NCBI GenBank assembly: GCA_030646715.1 | Contig: JAUSLJ010000031.1 | Location: 1-64,000, forward strand | Length of the DNA stretch: 64,000 bases | Reading direction: 5' to 3' | Source of the DNA: Agitococcus sp. | GTDB taxonomy: Bacteria; Pseudomonadota; Gammaproteobacteria; Pseudomonadales; Moraxellaceae | In this document: positions 8,585 to 18,129 of the stretch, one piece after another | Layout of the letters: every line of letters begins with the position of its first letter | How positions within the stretch are numbered: the first letter of the stretch is position 1 | The notes under the pieces: model-generated | Database searches by the model: none | Seen by the model: the letters and a program-made list of their open reading frames with translations, nothing else | Told to the model about the DNA's origin: nothing | Program-made: the position numbers and the translations under genes

Positions 8585-10704
8585 ATATATTTAGTCGTGA
8601 ACCTGCACGCTTAGCCAATGCTTGCGACACATTGCGCCGTTATGCCGCCTTACGTGGTCATGTGGTGGTGACTGCTGAAATTGAACGCGCCTTATTGCAG
8701 TCCTTGGGTGAATCGCCCGAAGCCGTGATTGATGGGGCATGGTGTGCGTTATTCCCCCACGAAGCATTGAATAGCGTGCCAGCAACAGTGGCCGAACCAC
8801 AACATTTTCCTGCCTTAGTGTGGTGTGATGATTCCTTAAGTATCGTTGATAATGTCGCTTCTATAGGCATATTAACAGGAAAAAATCTTAGAGTGCCTTG
8901 TACGGTTGTACCAAAACTCTCTCTGGTCGAAGTCAATGCCGATGATAAGCCAGCTACTGCTGCCATTAAAGCAGTGTTAAAAGCCCACGCGCCCATTTTT
9001 GCCCGTGTTGGTGTAGCAACGGTATTGGTGAATCTGTTGGCAATCGTCACCTCCATATTTGCAATGCAAGTGTACGACAGAGTTGTGCCTAACTTCTCTT
9101 ATCCAACGTTGTGGGCATTGGCGAGCGGAGTCATATTGGTGATTGTGTTTGACTTGCTATTCAAATCCATACGCTTGTCGTTGATGGAGTCTTTAACTCG
9201 GCGTGTTGATGAAGCTTTGTCACAATTCTTTTTTGAAAAAATAATGGCCTTAAAGCTGGATAGGCGACCTCCACGTACAGGCGTGTTAGTTGCGCAAGTG
9301 CGAGATTATGAATCGGTAAAAGCCTTTTTTACTTCTACCACTTTGTTTGCCTTGGCCGATATGCCCTTTATTTTCTTTTTTATTGCTGTCATTGCGCTGT
9401 TGGGTGGCAATGTTGCCCTTGTGCCGTTGTGTTTATTGCCTATTTGTATCGCTATTGGCTTAATAGTGCAGCGTCCTTTAGCGAAGTTGCAGCAACAACA
9501 AACCGACGAATCGGCGCGGCGGCAGGGTTTATTAATTGAAATGGTACATGGAGCAGAAAGTGTTAAAGCGCAAGGTGGCGAATGGCGTTTTGGTACATTG
9601 TGGCTTGGTTTAACGCGTGAATTGGCCGATTATGGTTATCATATTCGCCGTTTGAGTGGTTGGGCGCAGCATTTGTCAGGGAGTTTTCAACAGTTAGCGT
9701 ATGTTTTGGTCATGGTGGTTGGGGTTTTTCAAATTGAAGCAGGGCATTTAACCACGGGTGGTTTGATTGCTTGCTCCATTTTGGCCAGCCGTGCGATGGG
9801 CAATAGCACGCAACTAACGGGTATTTTAGTGCAATGGCATCACGCCAAACACGCATTGCACGTATTGGACAAATTATTAGTCATGCCGAGTGATGACAGC
9901 GATTCACGGCAAGCCAGTAGCACGCTTGAGCCTCATTATCTGAGTATTCAAGGTGTTCAGTATGCCTATGAGGTTAATCAAAGTGCCACTTTAACCATTA
10001 ACAATCTCCATATCAACGCGGGTGAACGGGTGGCGGTGCTAGGACGTAATGGTAGTGGTAAAAGTACTTTACTGAAACTGATGGCAGGCTTAGGAACGCC
10101 TAATGCAGGGGCGGTAAAAGTTGCAGGTTTAGACTTGCAGCAATGTCGCTTGGGTTGGCTACGCGAAACGGTGGGTTATTTGCCGCAAGACGTTCGGCTT
10201 TTTGGTGGCACATTGCGTGAAAATCTCACCATGGGCTTAGGCCAGCCTAACGATGAATACTTGCACGAGGCATTGATGCTGACAGGCTTAAATCGGTTTG
10301 TCGCGCAATTGTCGCTAGGCTTAGATACACCTATTCGCGAGGGTGGTGTGGGCTTATCGGGTGGGCAAAGGCAATTGATTGGTGTGACTCGTTTGGTTTT
10401 GCTTAAACCGCGTATTTGGTTGCTAGATGAACCCTCTGCCAGTCTCGATAGAGAGTCTGAACAAAGTGTAATGGCCTTCATTAAAGCACTGCCGCCAGAT
10501 GTGACGGTGATATTTACTACCCACCGCATGAATTGGCTGCCACTCTCTCAACGCACCTTATTGCTGGATGAAGGCACACTGAAAGCCGACGTGCCTACCG
10601 AGCGGGTACGCAACCAGCCATCAACGCCGCAAAATTCGTCTGTTATTGGCGCGCCTATTCCTAGAGCAGATGCAGCAGGAGGTGTGCATGAACACCAGTC
10701 GTGA
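8581..10704 (+). CDS. Type I secretion ABC transporter/permease (LapB-like)
   Basis: Inner-membrane exporter that energises secretion of the RTX protein. It has 707 residues: an N-terminal C39 peptidase-like region (about 1-130), a six-helix ABC membrane domain (about 140-430), then a nucleotide-binding domain. That domain has Walker A GRNGSGKST (about residue 487), signature LSGGQRQ (about 592) and Walker B IWLLDEPSAS (about 612). In LapB/HlyB-type exporters the N-terminal domain is a non-catalytic substrate-binding module; whether a peptidase triad is intact here was not established, but the neighbouring substrate has no double-glycine leader context visible. It overlaps the upstream TolC-like gene by 4 bp and the downstream HlyD-like gene by 17 bp, forming one operon. 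Confidence 0.93.
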   Translation: MNIFSREPARLANACDTLRRYAALRGHVVVTAEIERALLQSLGESPEAVIDGAWCALFPHEALNSVPATVAEPQHFPALVWCDDSLSIVDNVASIGILTGKNLRVPCTVVPKLSLVEVNADDKPATAAIKAVLKAHAPIFARVGVATVLVNLLAIVTSIFAMQVYDRVVPNFSYPTLWALASGVILVIVFDLLFKSIRLSLMESLTRRVDEALSQFFFEKIMALKLDRRPPRTGVLVAQVRDYESVKAFFTSTTLFALADMPFIFFFIAVIALLGGNVALVPLCLLPICIAIGLIVQRPLAKLQQQQTDESARRQGLLIEMVHGAESVKAQGGEWRFGTLWLGLTRELADYGYHIRRLSGWAQHLSGSFQQLAYVLVMVVGVFQIEAGHLTTGGLIACSILASRAMGNSTQLTGILVQWHHAKHALHVLDKLLVMPSDDSDSRQASSTLEPHYLSIQGVQYAYEVNQSATLTINNLHINAGERVAVLGRNGSGKSTLLKLMAGLGTPNAGAVKVAGLDLQQCRLGWLRETVGYLPQDVRLFGGTLRENLTMGLGQPNDEYLHEALMLTGLNRFVAQLSLGLDTPIREGGVGLSGGQRQLIGVTRLVLLKPRIWLLDEPSASLDRESEQSVMAFIKALPPDVTVIFTTHRMNWLPLSQRTLLLDEGTLKADVPTERVRNQPSTPQNSSVIGAPIPRADAAGGVHEHQS

Positions 10705-11866
10705 GCCATTGTTGGCACGAACACGCCCTATTACTTTTCATCGCTTAGACATATTGTTGTGGTCAGCACTCACATTTTGTGTGGTGTTGGTTATTTGGGC
10801 AAGTATTGCCCTAATAGAAGAGCAAATTCGCGCTTTGGGTACGGTGATTGTATCGAGCCGTTCGCAAGTAGTGCAATCGGTAGATGGCGGTATTCTCAAA
10901 GTGCTGCACGTCAAAGAAGGGCAACAAGTACAAGCAGGAGATTTAATCGCCGAACTTGACCCTGTGCGTCTGCAAGCCAGTTCTGACGAAGTCGTCGCTA
11001 AAATGGCGGCATTGCAGGCATCTATTGAACGTTTGACTGCCGAACTAACCGAGCAGCCCCTGCATTTTTCTAAAGCGGTGACGCAACATCCCGATATTAA
11101 AAACTCACAATCGGCCTTATATGAAAAGCGTTTACGAGCGCAGCGCGAAGAGCTTGCTGCCATTACCCAATCGACTAATTTATCGCAGCAACAATTGGAT
11201 TTATTGCTAAAACTGGCCTCCGCAGGTGATGCTTCTCAAACAGAAGTGTTAGCTGCACAAAAACAAGTTAACGATTTACGTGCCCAACGTGCAAATAAAT
11301 ACAATAGTTTTAGGCAAGATGCACAGCTTGAATTGGCAAAAGCGCAAGCAGAGTTAGCGCAAACGCAACAAGTGTATGCCCAACGTCAAGAAGCACTGAC
11401 TTCTACGTTGTTACGTGCTCCAATGTCGGGTATTGTCAAAAATGTCCGCTATACCACTCTCGGTGCTGTACTAAAAGCAGGCGAAGAGCTAATGCAAATT
11501 GTGCCAAGTGATGATGCGTTGGTGATAGAAGCACGGGTGAAACCTTCAGATGTGGCTTTTTTACATAATGGCCTACCTGCTAATGTCAAATTGGATGCCT
11601 ATGATTACACCTTGTACGGCGCGCTCAAAGGCAATGTGATTTACATTAGTCCCGATACGCTGGAAGAGGATTTAAAACGCGATGAAAAGCCGTATTATCG
11701 TGTGCATATTAAAACCACGAGTAACTCACCGTTGGGACAAAAAGCCCTTGAAGTTCGGCCAGGCATGACAGCCTCAGTAGAAATTATTACAGGTTCACGC
11801 ACGGTTGCTAATTTTGTACTAAAGCCATTGCGTAGAACGGTTGATGAAGCATTGCATGAGCGATGA
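10688..11866 (+). CDS. HlyD-family membrane fusion protein of type I secretion
   Basis: Periplasmic adaptor linking the ABC exporter to the TolC-like channel. The 392-residue product has one N-terminal membrane helix (ILLWSALTFCVVLVIWASIAL), a biotinyl-lipoyl-like hairpin (SVDGGILKVLHVKEGQQVQAGD), long coiled coils (about 100-240) and a C-terminal beta-barrel region with LRAPMSGIVKNVRYTTLGAV. The ATG at 10688 is chosen because AGGAGG lies 6 bp upstream; an in-frame codon at 10646 lacks such a site. It is the last gene of the secretion operon, and its start lies within the end of the ABC gene. Confidence 0.92.
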   Translation: MNTSREPLLARTRPITFHRLDILLWSALTFCVVLVIWASIALIEEQIRALGTVIVSSRSQVVQSVDGGILKVLHVKEGQQVQAGDLIAELDPVRLQASSDEVVAKMAALQASIERLTAELTEQPLHFSKAVTQHPDIKNSQSALYEKRLRAQREELAAITQSTNLSQQQLDLLLKLASAGDASQTEVLAAQKQVNDLRAQRANKYNSFRQDAQLELAKAQAELAQTQQVYAQRQEALTSTLLRAPMSGIVKNVRYTTLGAVLKAGEELMQIVPSDDALVIEARVKPSDVAFLHNGLPANVKLDAYDYTLYGALKGNVIYISPDTLEEDLKRDEKPYYRVHIKTTSNSPLGQKALEVRPGMTASVEIITGSRTVANFVLKPLRRTVDEALHER

Positions 11867-12052
11867 GGGCTGAAAAAATATGAGGCGGCGAATCATCCAT
11901 TGCTAAACGACGGATTCTGTGCTGGTCAAGTAAATTAGGACAGTTGAATGGGGCTATTATGCTGTTTTTAGGTGTATGTCGCATTCTGTGTAGTGCCTTA
12001 ATTGCTGCACTAATGTCATTAGTACAGTTTTGCCAATTCACGGGCGACAGCG
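11867..12052. other. Intergenic gap, nothing recognised
   Basis: 186 bp between the convergent secretion operon and the lipoprotein gene. No strong hairpin with a T run and no convincing coding sequence was seen. A minus-strand open stretch (12041-11808) runs into the HlyD-like gene and has no family resemblance I can name. Confidence 0.4.
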
Positions 12053-12595
12053 TTATAGCTCAATGCTCAACACATTGTTCTGTGGTTTAGATTGATTGAA
12101 TGGTGTGTATGCCGCGTATTGTTTAAAAAATATCACTACACCCGTCACTAATGCCTTGTCCACGCTCGTTCGTGCGCTTTCTGGGAGTTCAGGCAGCGCA
12201 ACCTTTTCTATTTTGGCTTCTGTGAGAAAAAACTGTTTACTGGCTTCGGATAGTTGTGGTGTTCCTGATACTGTTATGAATCCCGATATTGGCGATGCTA
12301 ATGCGGGTAAGTACACCGTAATATGAATTTTGGCCTGTAATATGCCACGTTCGACATCCATCGTCACTTCAGGATTATTCAGTATCAAGTTACCTTGATT
12401 GGTTGCCGTTGCAGTTGTTTTTCCTTCATGCGGCATGGTTACAGGCGCAGGCGGTAATGGCTCAGGTGTTGTGCTGACTGTTGTCGCAGTATGATCTGCA
12501 AAGAAATAAATAAGCGAGACACTACATGCCAGTAGTAACAACGGGGCGAGCAATCGCAGCTTTTTATTGAAGAGTGTTGTTGCTGAAAAGTCCAA
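12053..12595 (-). CDS. DUF1439-like (YceB-type) membrane lipoprotein
   Basis: A 180-residue protein with a short basic N-terminus, a hydrophobic segment and a lipobox-like LLAC (about residues 16-19), so it is probably lipidated or membrane-anchored and periplasmic. A Pro/Thr-rich linker (about 42-65) follows. The rest is a beta-rich domain with an LTEAKIEKVALPELP pattern, like DUF1439 proteins such as YceB, in which such a strand-helix arrangement resembles lipid-binding folds. The family assignment is from pattern recognition only and the function is unknown. It stands alone, convergent with the secretion operon and upstream of a palindromic repeat. Confidence 0.6.
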   Translation of the reverse strand: MDFSATTLFNKKLRLLAPLLLLACSVSLIYFFADHTATTVSTTPEPLPPAPVTMPHEGKTTATATNQGNLILNNPEVTMDVERGILQAKIHITVYLPALASPISGFITVSGTPQLSEASKQFFLTEAKIEKVALPELPESARTSVDKALVTGVVIFFKQYAAYTPFNQSKPQNNVLSIEL

Positions 12596-12615
12596 GCGTC
12601 ATCCCTCTTAAAAGT

Positions 12616-12743
12616 GGCTATGTTTACTGAATGCAGTTAGCGGTATTTTTGGACTATAAGCCGTTTGTGGTGAGCCTGTCGAACAACCTTCGACAAGCTC
12701 TTAGCGAAAGGATAATCGTCCCATTTCAACGGTAAACCTAAGC
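12616..12743. repeat. Degenerate MITE/REP-like palindromic element
   Basis: The core (about 12655-12712) matches GTGGTGAGCCTGTCGAAC and CCTTCGACAAGCTC, the same palindrome as at 63490-63555. Imperfect terminal inverted repeats are visible: GGCTATGTTTACTG at the left against CGGTAAACCTAAGC at the right (10 of 14 paired). No target duplication is evident, so it looks like an old copy. Its right end includes the stop codon of the adjacent LAL regulator gene. Confidence 0.7.
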
Positions 12744-15392
12744 GATAAGCCCATAATTAATAACCGATTGATATTCAATCACCGAGGCGATTACGACTTT
12801 ACTGACAATGGCAGCCATGCGATTACTAACCTTGAGCTTGGCAAAGATATTCTTTAAATGCCATTTGGTCGTGGTGATGGCGATTTCTAACGTGTTACTT
12901 ATGTCTTTGTTAGATAGTCCTTGTCGTAATAAATCGAGAATTTTCTGTTCGGTGCTAGTCAATTGTTCGGGTTTTACTGCCGTAATGGTTTGTGGTGGTT
13001 GCAAGACATCGGAATAATGATCCAGATAAGGGTCAGGCAAATTGATATGATCATCATGATGGCTGCGGAGCATGATATCGCCAAAACCTGGAGCTTCATC
13101 AAAAACACTGCGCATCGCACATTGAATGCCCACTCGTGCAAACAGTTCCCCAAGCGCTTGCATGGCCTCGTCATCGCGCCCTTGTAAACTCAGGATAGTA
13201 ATACGATTGGCTTCCACCACGACTTGCCGATTTTTCATTTGGCTATTGGCGAGGCTAGTGCCCAAGGTTTGAAGAATGTCTAAGGCGCGTTCGTATTGTT
13301 TACGCTGACGAAGATACAAAACAGCAGCAAGACCGCCATAAACCCAGCCTTCGCGGTATTCAGGCAAAGGCTCGTTCCACAAACCTTCGGCGATGAGTCC
13401 TGTTAAGTTGTGGTCGGCAGCAATCCCTTTAATGGCGGCAAGATTATTGGTACGCAGTGCATGTCCCATTTCTTCTGCGAGCAGTAGATTAAGTAAATGG
13501 GAGTAATTACCTTGTTGAAGAATACGGCGTAATTGTAAAAGAAGTTGGCTACTGCGGGCAAAACGACCGTCGATATAATACAAACGTATCAGTGCCACAT
13601 AGACATAAAAAACGATTCTTGTTGAGCATGCAGAGTCCACGTGCATAATCAGTGCTTCACATAGTACACGTGCTTCGGCGATGCGATTCTGCTCATATAA
13701 ACTGATGGCCATACAAGCCCCCGCATTCACCCAGCCCGGTGTTTTTGGTTGGTCAGCGTAGCTGTTAAAAAAATCAAGAGTCATTTGTCGCGCGACGAGG
13801 GCATGGCCTTGTTCTCGTTCAGCCCAAATAATAATCATATTGCTAAAGCTGGCTAAGTAGTGTTGACCTTGTTTGGTGAGTCGATATTGAGATTCAGTCG
13901 CCAAGCGGAGCGCCGCATCACATTTGCCATGAAGAATGTGCCGTTGTGCAGAGATAGAAAAGTCACGAATATCATTAAATGCGATATTCGACTCCAATAG
14001 TGATTCGTTGGTGTCAATAGTTTCGGGATCGTCAGTAAACGATGCCAGTAGTCGTTTCATAAAGCTTAAAATATCGACAGTAGTTGGCAAGGTCGCTGTT
14101 TGTTGATGGTGTCGGTCGATGTGGTCTAGCTGCTCTTGCGCCTGATTAAATTGGCGGGTAAAAATCATCGCTGACAGTTGTGGAACAAATAACTCAGGAT
14201 CAGCGATGACTTCGTTTTCATTGGCCAGTGAAATATTTTCTAAAATCGCCGTTAACTTGCCTTGCCTAAACCAAAGATTACACACCGCGCGCAGAGTGGG
14301 AATCAGTACGTCTGCTTGCTCAGACAGCCTTGCATGATACAGTGCTGCATCACCATCACCATGCGCTAAAAAATAATGTGTTGCAGCCAAATGCAGTTGT
14401 TTCAAGCGTTGGGGATTTTCTTGTTCCAAGCGTACCTGTAAAAAACGCTGAAATAAGGGGTGATAACGATAACATCCCGCCATATCTTCTAAAGGTTGAA
14501 TGAATAATCCTTTTTGTAGCAGTTGTTCTAGCAACGACGCAGGCGCATTGAGCAAATGCCAACACAAATCTGCATTAAACTTGTCAAAAATAGCCGAGCC
14601 CAGCAGTACATCATGTAAGTCAGAAGGCAAGTCCTCCAACACCGCATCAACAAAATAATCCATTAATTCAGGTAGCGCGCCGTTAAAACCCATCGGCAGT
14701 TTCGAGCCATTACGTGGCCGTGCTAACAATGCTAATTTGACTCCCGCAACCCAGCCTTCGGTAAGACGTAATAGCTCAATATTTTCAGTGGCGGTCAGTG
14801 GTGGCAGACGCAGAGTGGCACACAGTTCGGTTAATTGCTCTGCAGGCAAACGTAAGTCGTGGTTATCAATCGTCAGCAAACGATCAGCCAATTTCAAACG
14901 GCTAAGGGGAAAACCTGGGTGACTACGGCTGGCGATAATCAAATGAACGTGTGCAGGTAGTTGATCGAGTAAACGCGCGAAAGTATGTTGGATTAACGGG
15001 GTGTTGGCGTAATGAAAGTCATCAATCAACAGAAAAAAATCGTCTTTGGCTTCGGCGAGTGATTCCGCCAGTGAGTCGGCGAGCAAATTGGCTTGGTCGA
15101 GGTTGATGGTTAATTCATTGCAAGAAAGAGGCGTAAAACCCGCTAAGGATTGGCGCAATAGTTCACTGAGTCGTTGCAGGCAGACGACAGGATTACTGTC
15201 TCGTCGTGTCAAATTCAAGCGCACAATCGTGCCGACTTCCGCTTGTAGCACCCATTGGTCGAGCAAGGTGGATTTACCGAAACCCGCAGGAGCCATCACC
15301 AGTGTCAACGCAAAGTCACTACTACGATTCAGCAGTAATAATAAGTCGGGGCGAGCGATGCGCATTCCGAGCGCAGAGGGAGATGTTTTCAT
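12738..15392 (-). CDS. MalT-like LAL-type LuxR-family transcription activator
   Basis: A large ATP-dependent regulator of 884 residues. An N-terminal STAND-type NTPase carries Walker A APAGFGKST (about residues 35-43) and FFLLIDDFHY as Walker B (about 118-127). A long helical TPR-like sensor region follows. The C-terminal LuxR/GerE helix-turn-helix (about 815-872) contains LTSTEQKILDLLRQGLSNKDI and TTKWHLKNIFAKL. MalT-type proteins bind an inducer and ATP, oligomerise, and activate nearby promoters. It is divergent from the cytochrome gene with a 209-bp shared upstream region, so that gene is a natural target candidate (inference). The last codons overlap a palindromic repeat, so the extreme C-terminus may have been altered. 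Confidence 0.88.
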   Translation of the reverse strand: MKTSPSALGMRIARPDLLLLLNRSSDFALTLVMAPAGFGKSTLLDQWVLQAEVGTIVRLNLTRRDSNPVVCLQRLSELLRQSLAGFTPLSCNELTINLDQANLLADSLAESLAEAKDDFFLLIDDFHYANTPLIQHTFARLLDQLPAHVHLIIASRSHPGFPLSRLKLADRLLTIDNHDLRLPAEQLTELCATLRLPPLTATENIELLRLTEGWVAGVKLALLARPRNGSKLPMGFNGALPELMDYFVDAVLEDLPSDLHDVLLGSAIFDKFNADLCWHLLNAPASLLEQLLQKGLFIQPLEDMAGCYRYHPLFQRFLQVRLEQENPQRLKQLHLAATHYFLAHGDGDAALYHARLSEQADVLIPTLRAVCNLWFRQGKLTAILENISLANENEVIADPELFVPQLSAMIFTRQFNQAQEQLDHIDRHHQQTATLPTTVDILSFMKRLLASFTDDPETIDTNESLLESNIAFNDIRDFSISAQRHILHGKCDAALRLATESQYRLTKQGQHYLASFSNMIIIWAEREQGHALVARQMTLDFFNSYADQPKTPGWVNAGACMAISLYEQNRIAEARVLCEALIMHVDSACSTRIVFYVYVALIRLYYIDGRFARSSQLLLQLRRILQQGNYSHLLNLLLAEEMGHALRTNNLAAIKGIAADHNLTGLIAEGLWNEPLPEYREGWVYGGLAAVLYLRQRKQYERALDILQTLGTSLANSQMKNRQVVVEANRITILSLQGRDDEAMQALGELFARVGIQCAMRSVFDEAPGFGDIMLRSHHDDHINLPDPYLDHYSDVLQPPQTITAVKPEQLTSTEQKILDLLRQGLSNKDISNTLEIAITTTKWHLKNIFAKLKVSNRMAAIVSKVVIASVIEYQSVINYGLIA

Positions 15393-15601
15393 AGCAAGTC
15401 TAATGCTCTAGCAAAATGGCCGTGTACGATGACCATGTGTCCCTTGAAGGGTGATTATTGTTTTTTATCTGTTGAATTATAGCGGCTAATTCTGCGGTGT
15501 TCCCCCTCCTAAAGGATGGGGAGTTTCGCAATTGCTCAATATACACTCAGCATTGGTTATTGTCTTGATTTTTAGACAAACACCCACAGGAGAAAAAAAT
15601 A

Positions 15602-17920
15602 ATGAAAAAACGTTGTCAACAAAGACAAGCACTTGCGTTATTGGCAGCCTCGTTGTCTGGTTTTGCGCTGGCCGCGCCGACTTTTCCAGAGCAAGAAAAA
15701 GTATGTACTTTCAATGCAGTGCGAGAGGCGGCACGGGCGTTATCGGCAGCTAACTTTCCGACACCATTTGCCAGTGAAATGTTGGTAAACGGCGTTAGTG
15801 TTTGGAAGTTTGCCACAGGGGGTGTAGCAACGCTGAAACCTGGTGATATTGTCACCTTGAAAGGGACGGGTTTTGGTGCGGGTACGGATATTGATTTTAG
15901 TAAGATTATGATTGGTAACAGCCGTATCTTGGAAACAGACTTGGTGATGTATAAGCAAAACCTTGATCTGATTGCTCAAGTGAATTACGAAACAACCACT
16001 CTGCGGAGTAATTGGCCAAAAGATGTGGTCGCATGGACGGATACACAAGTGCAATTCAAAGTGCCTTCCCATGTCAATAAAGGGCCATTGATTTTGCAAG
16101 TACAAAAACGGACAGGAGTGATGCCGTCGCTGACCAAGTTAGGCCAGCCACATAACGTGATAGATGCCCAAACTAAGCGTGTGACTGACACCGCGTTTAA
16201 GCATAAGTGTGATGTGGTTTCGACCCTTAGTCCACAAACCAAAAGCATCACGCCTATCCCTGTCACGATTAGCAATAGTAACTTCGACAGTATGGCGACA
16301 CTGGGACGTAAAATATTTTGGTCGTATGACTTTAATGTCGGGTTAGCGCACAAAATGCGTGATCTGGATTGGGCAAAAATCTTTAGTTATAAAACCACCG
16401 ATCCTATTACCCGTCTGCCTGCTGACCCTGCCAAACTGTTTGGCGCGATTAAAACGGTTGCAGGAGAAGTGCCGTCCGAAGCTATCAATGATGTCTATTT
16501 TAACCCGTATCCGATGCAGAACCCGATTCCGGGTTTATTACTGGTGACGGCGCAAAAAACTAAAGGTAATACCACTAATACAGGGTGGGTCGGTTATCGT
16601 AATGCCGAATCTAGTCATCCTTACAATGGTAATGGCAGTTGGGCGGGATTTAATTGTGCCTCTTGTCACGGTTATCGTATTAGTTATGAAAAAGCACCGA
16701 ACACCAAAGTAACGAAGGTGGTGGCGGGCTTACCGAATCCTGAATGGAGCATGAAGTGGACGGTATTAGGGGATAAAACAGGAGCGACGACCGCGAACTT
16801 TGAAGGGATTGTCGCCAGTGAAGAAGGGCCATCTTGGGCGGCAGGCAAAGCCAATATCGACAAGACAACCTTACTCTACTATATGCCAGCGGGTGCGGGT
16901 GAGCACAATATCGTTCGTGGCTCGACCGAAGGTAGTGAGACGGACAACGACTATCAGTTTTCGCCAATTACTATTCCCAATGTCACGAATCACATGCCTA
17001 TTCGTCGTTCTTTGTCGCATACCGAATCTTATGTCGGTTTTGAAGGTTCCTATATTCACTCTGAAGAACCCGATGGCGCGATGGGGACAATGGATGCCAC
17101 CAGCTTAAAAGCATTAACCGCCTACATGACTACGCTCGACTCAGACGACAAAGATTTGATTAATGTCGGCTTGTATCGTTGGTTGAAAGCGAGCAACAAA
17201 TTAGCCTCGCAAACGGGTAATAGCGCACTCAGCGAAGGGCAATTTGTCAAAGCAGGTTGGCAGTCATACACGGGTGTTGCGAGTGTTGTTAATCAAGGCA
17301 AGCTGGCGTATGACCGTGATTGTGGCAGTTGCCATAATGACAATGTCGGTGCTAACAGTAACGAACGGATGTTCCGTCTGGATGAAGTGGGGCGTTTTTT
17401 TGCACCAACGATTTATCAAAAAGATCAGCAAGCTATTCGTGTCGCTTATTTGCGCGATATGTATTGGGTGCAGTCACGTGGTTTGTTGTCTGATGGCCAT
17501 GTGCGTAATCTTGAAGACTTGGTCAGCCCAGATCGTTGCACCGAAGGTTCAGCACTGTATAACCAGTATTACACCTTACACGCGCCTGTACGACCTGCAC
17601 TAGGATCGCCTGATCAACCTGCTGCTTGGCCTGACCTTAACCGCAAGGGTGATGTTTTCCGTGTCTATCGTAATACGGAATACAGTGCCACAGACCCATC
17701 AACCCAACGTAATCGTTTTATTGAACGCCACAAATACTTCACCAAAGTCAGTTGGGATAACGAAAACTATTATTGGGACTTCCAAAAAATGCGTCGCGAA
17801 TACGGCCCAGGTGAAATGGGTACAGCCGCACCGATTGGTTTGCCTGCTACGCCACACCCTTGGTGTGCTGCTAATAATGGTGATGTCGCCGCGTTGGTAC
17901 AGTATGTGTTAACGAAGTAG
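15602..17920 (+). CDS. Large secreted di-haem c-type cytochrome with IPT-like N-terminus
   Basis: A 772-residue exported protein. It has a Sec signal peptide (ALALLAASLSGFALAAP), then an IPT/TIG-like beta domain (LKPGDIVTLKGTGFGAGTD, about 78-95). Two haem c sites follow: CASCH at about 352 and CGSCH at about 574. The second half has the RGLLSDGHVRNLEDL pattern seen in cytochrome c peroxidase/MauG/RoxA-like enzymes. The size and the haem spacing (about 222 residues) resemble RoxA-type rubber oxygenases, but the identity is uncertain. It is probably a periplasmic or extracellular oxidoreductase. An AGGAG site lies 9 bp before the ATG. It is monocistronic, divergent from the LAL regulator, and followed by a strong terminator. 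Confidence 0.75.
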   Translation: MKKRCQQRQALALLAASLSGFALAAPTFPEQEKVCTFNAVREAARALSAANFPTPFASEMLVNGVSVWKFATGGVATLKPGDIVTLKGTGFGAGTDIDFSKIMIGNSRILETDLVMYKQNLDLIAQVNYETTTLRSNWPKDVVAWTDTQVQFKVPSHVNKGPLILQVQKRTGVMPSLTKLGQPHNVIDAQTKRVTDTAFKHKCDVVSTLSPQTKSITPIPVTISNSNFDSMATLGRKIFWSYDFNVGLAHKMRDLDWAKIFSYKTTDPITRLPADPAKLFGAIKTVAGEVPSEAINDVYFNPYPMQNPIPGLLLVTAQKTKGNTTNTGWVGYRNAESSHPYNGNGSWAGFNCASCHGYRISYEKAPNTKVTKVVAGLPNPEWSMKWTVLGDKTGATTANFEGIVASEEGPSWAAGKANIDKTTLLYYMPAGAGEHNIVRGSTEGSETDNDYQFSPITIPNVTNHMPIRRSLSHTESYVGFEGSYIHSEEPDGAMGTMDATSLKALTAYMTTLDSDDKDLINVGLYRWLKASNKLASQTGNSALSEGQFVKAGWQSYTGVASVVNQGKLAYDRDCGSCHNDNVGANSNERMFRLDEVGRFFAPTIYQKDQQAIRVAYLRDMYWVQSRGLLSDGHVRNLEDLVSPDRCTEGSALYNQYYTLHAPVRPALGSPDQPAAWPDLNRKGDVFRVYRNTEYSATDPSTQRNRFIERHKYFTKVSWDNENYYWDFQKMRREYGPGEMGTAAPIGLPATPHPWCAANNGDVAALVQYVLTK

Positions 17921-18000
17921 AGTAGGACAACAGTGTATGAAAAAAGCCGTTTATATTGGCTAGTACTATTCAGTTTTTGGAGTAGCCAAAACTGAGTCTC

Positions 18001-18041
18001 AAACTCCCAGTCCAAGTCATTTGGCTGGGAGTTTTTGTTTT
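18001..18041 (+). terminator. Terminator after the cytochrome gene
   Basis: A 10-bp stem AAACTCCCAG / CTGGGAGTTT with a 14-nt loop, followed by TTGTTTT. It lies about 80 bp after the cytochrome stop and just before the convergent flotillin gene. Confidence 0.75.
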
Positions 18042-18129
18042 GAGCTTAGGAGAAAAAGTAGAACGGGTATTAAATTTGGTGATAGTACTTAACGTGCTTT
18101 GAGCAGAGTCGAAGCTATTCACATCATGG

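Noticed and set aside
11808-12041. Minus-strand open frame of 77 codons after the secretion operon
   Set aside because: It runs into the HlyD-like gene, has no ribosome site, and any resemblance to a transposase remnant is too weak to claim.
18080-18120. GAGCAGAGTCGAAGC as another REP arm
   Set aside because: Only a short partial match to the palindrome family; not enough to call.
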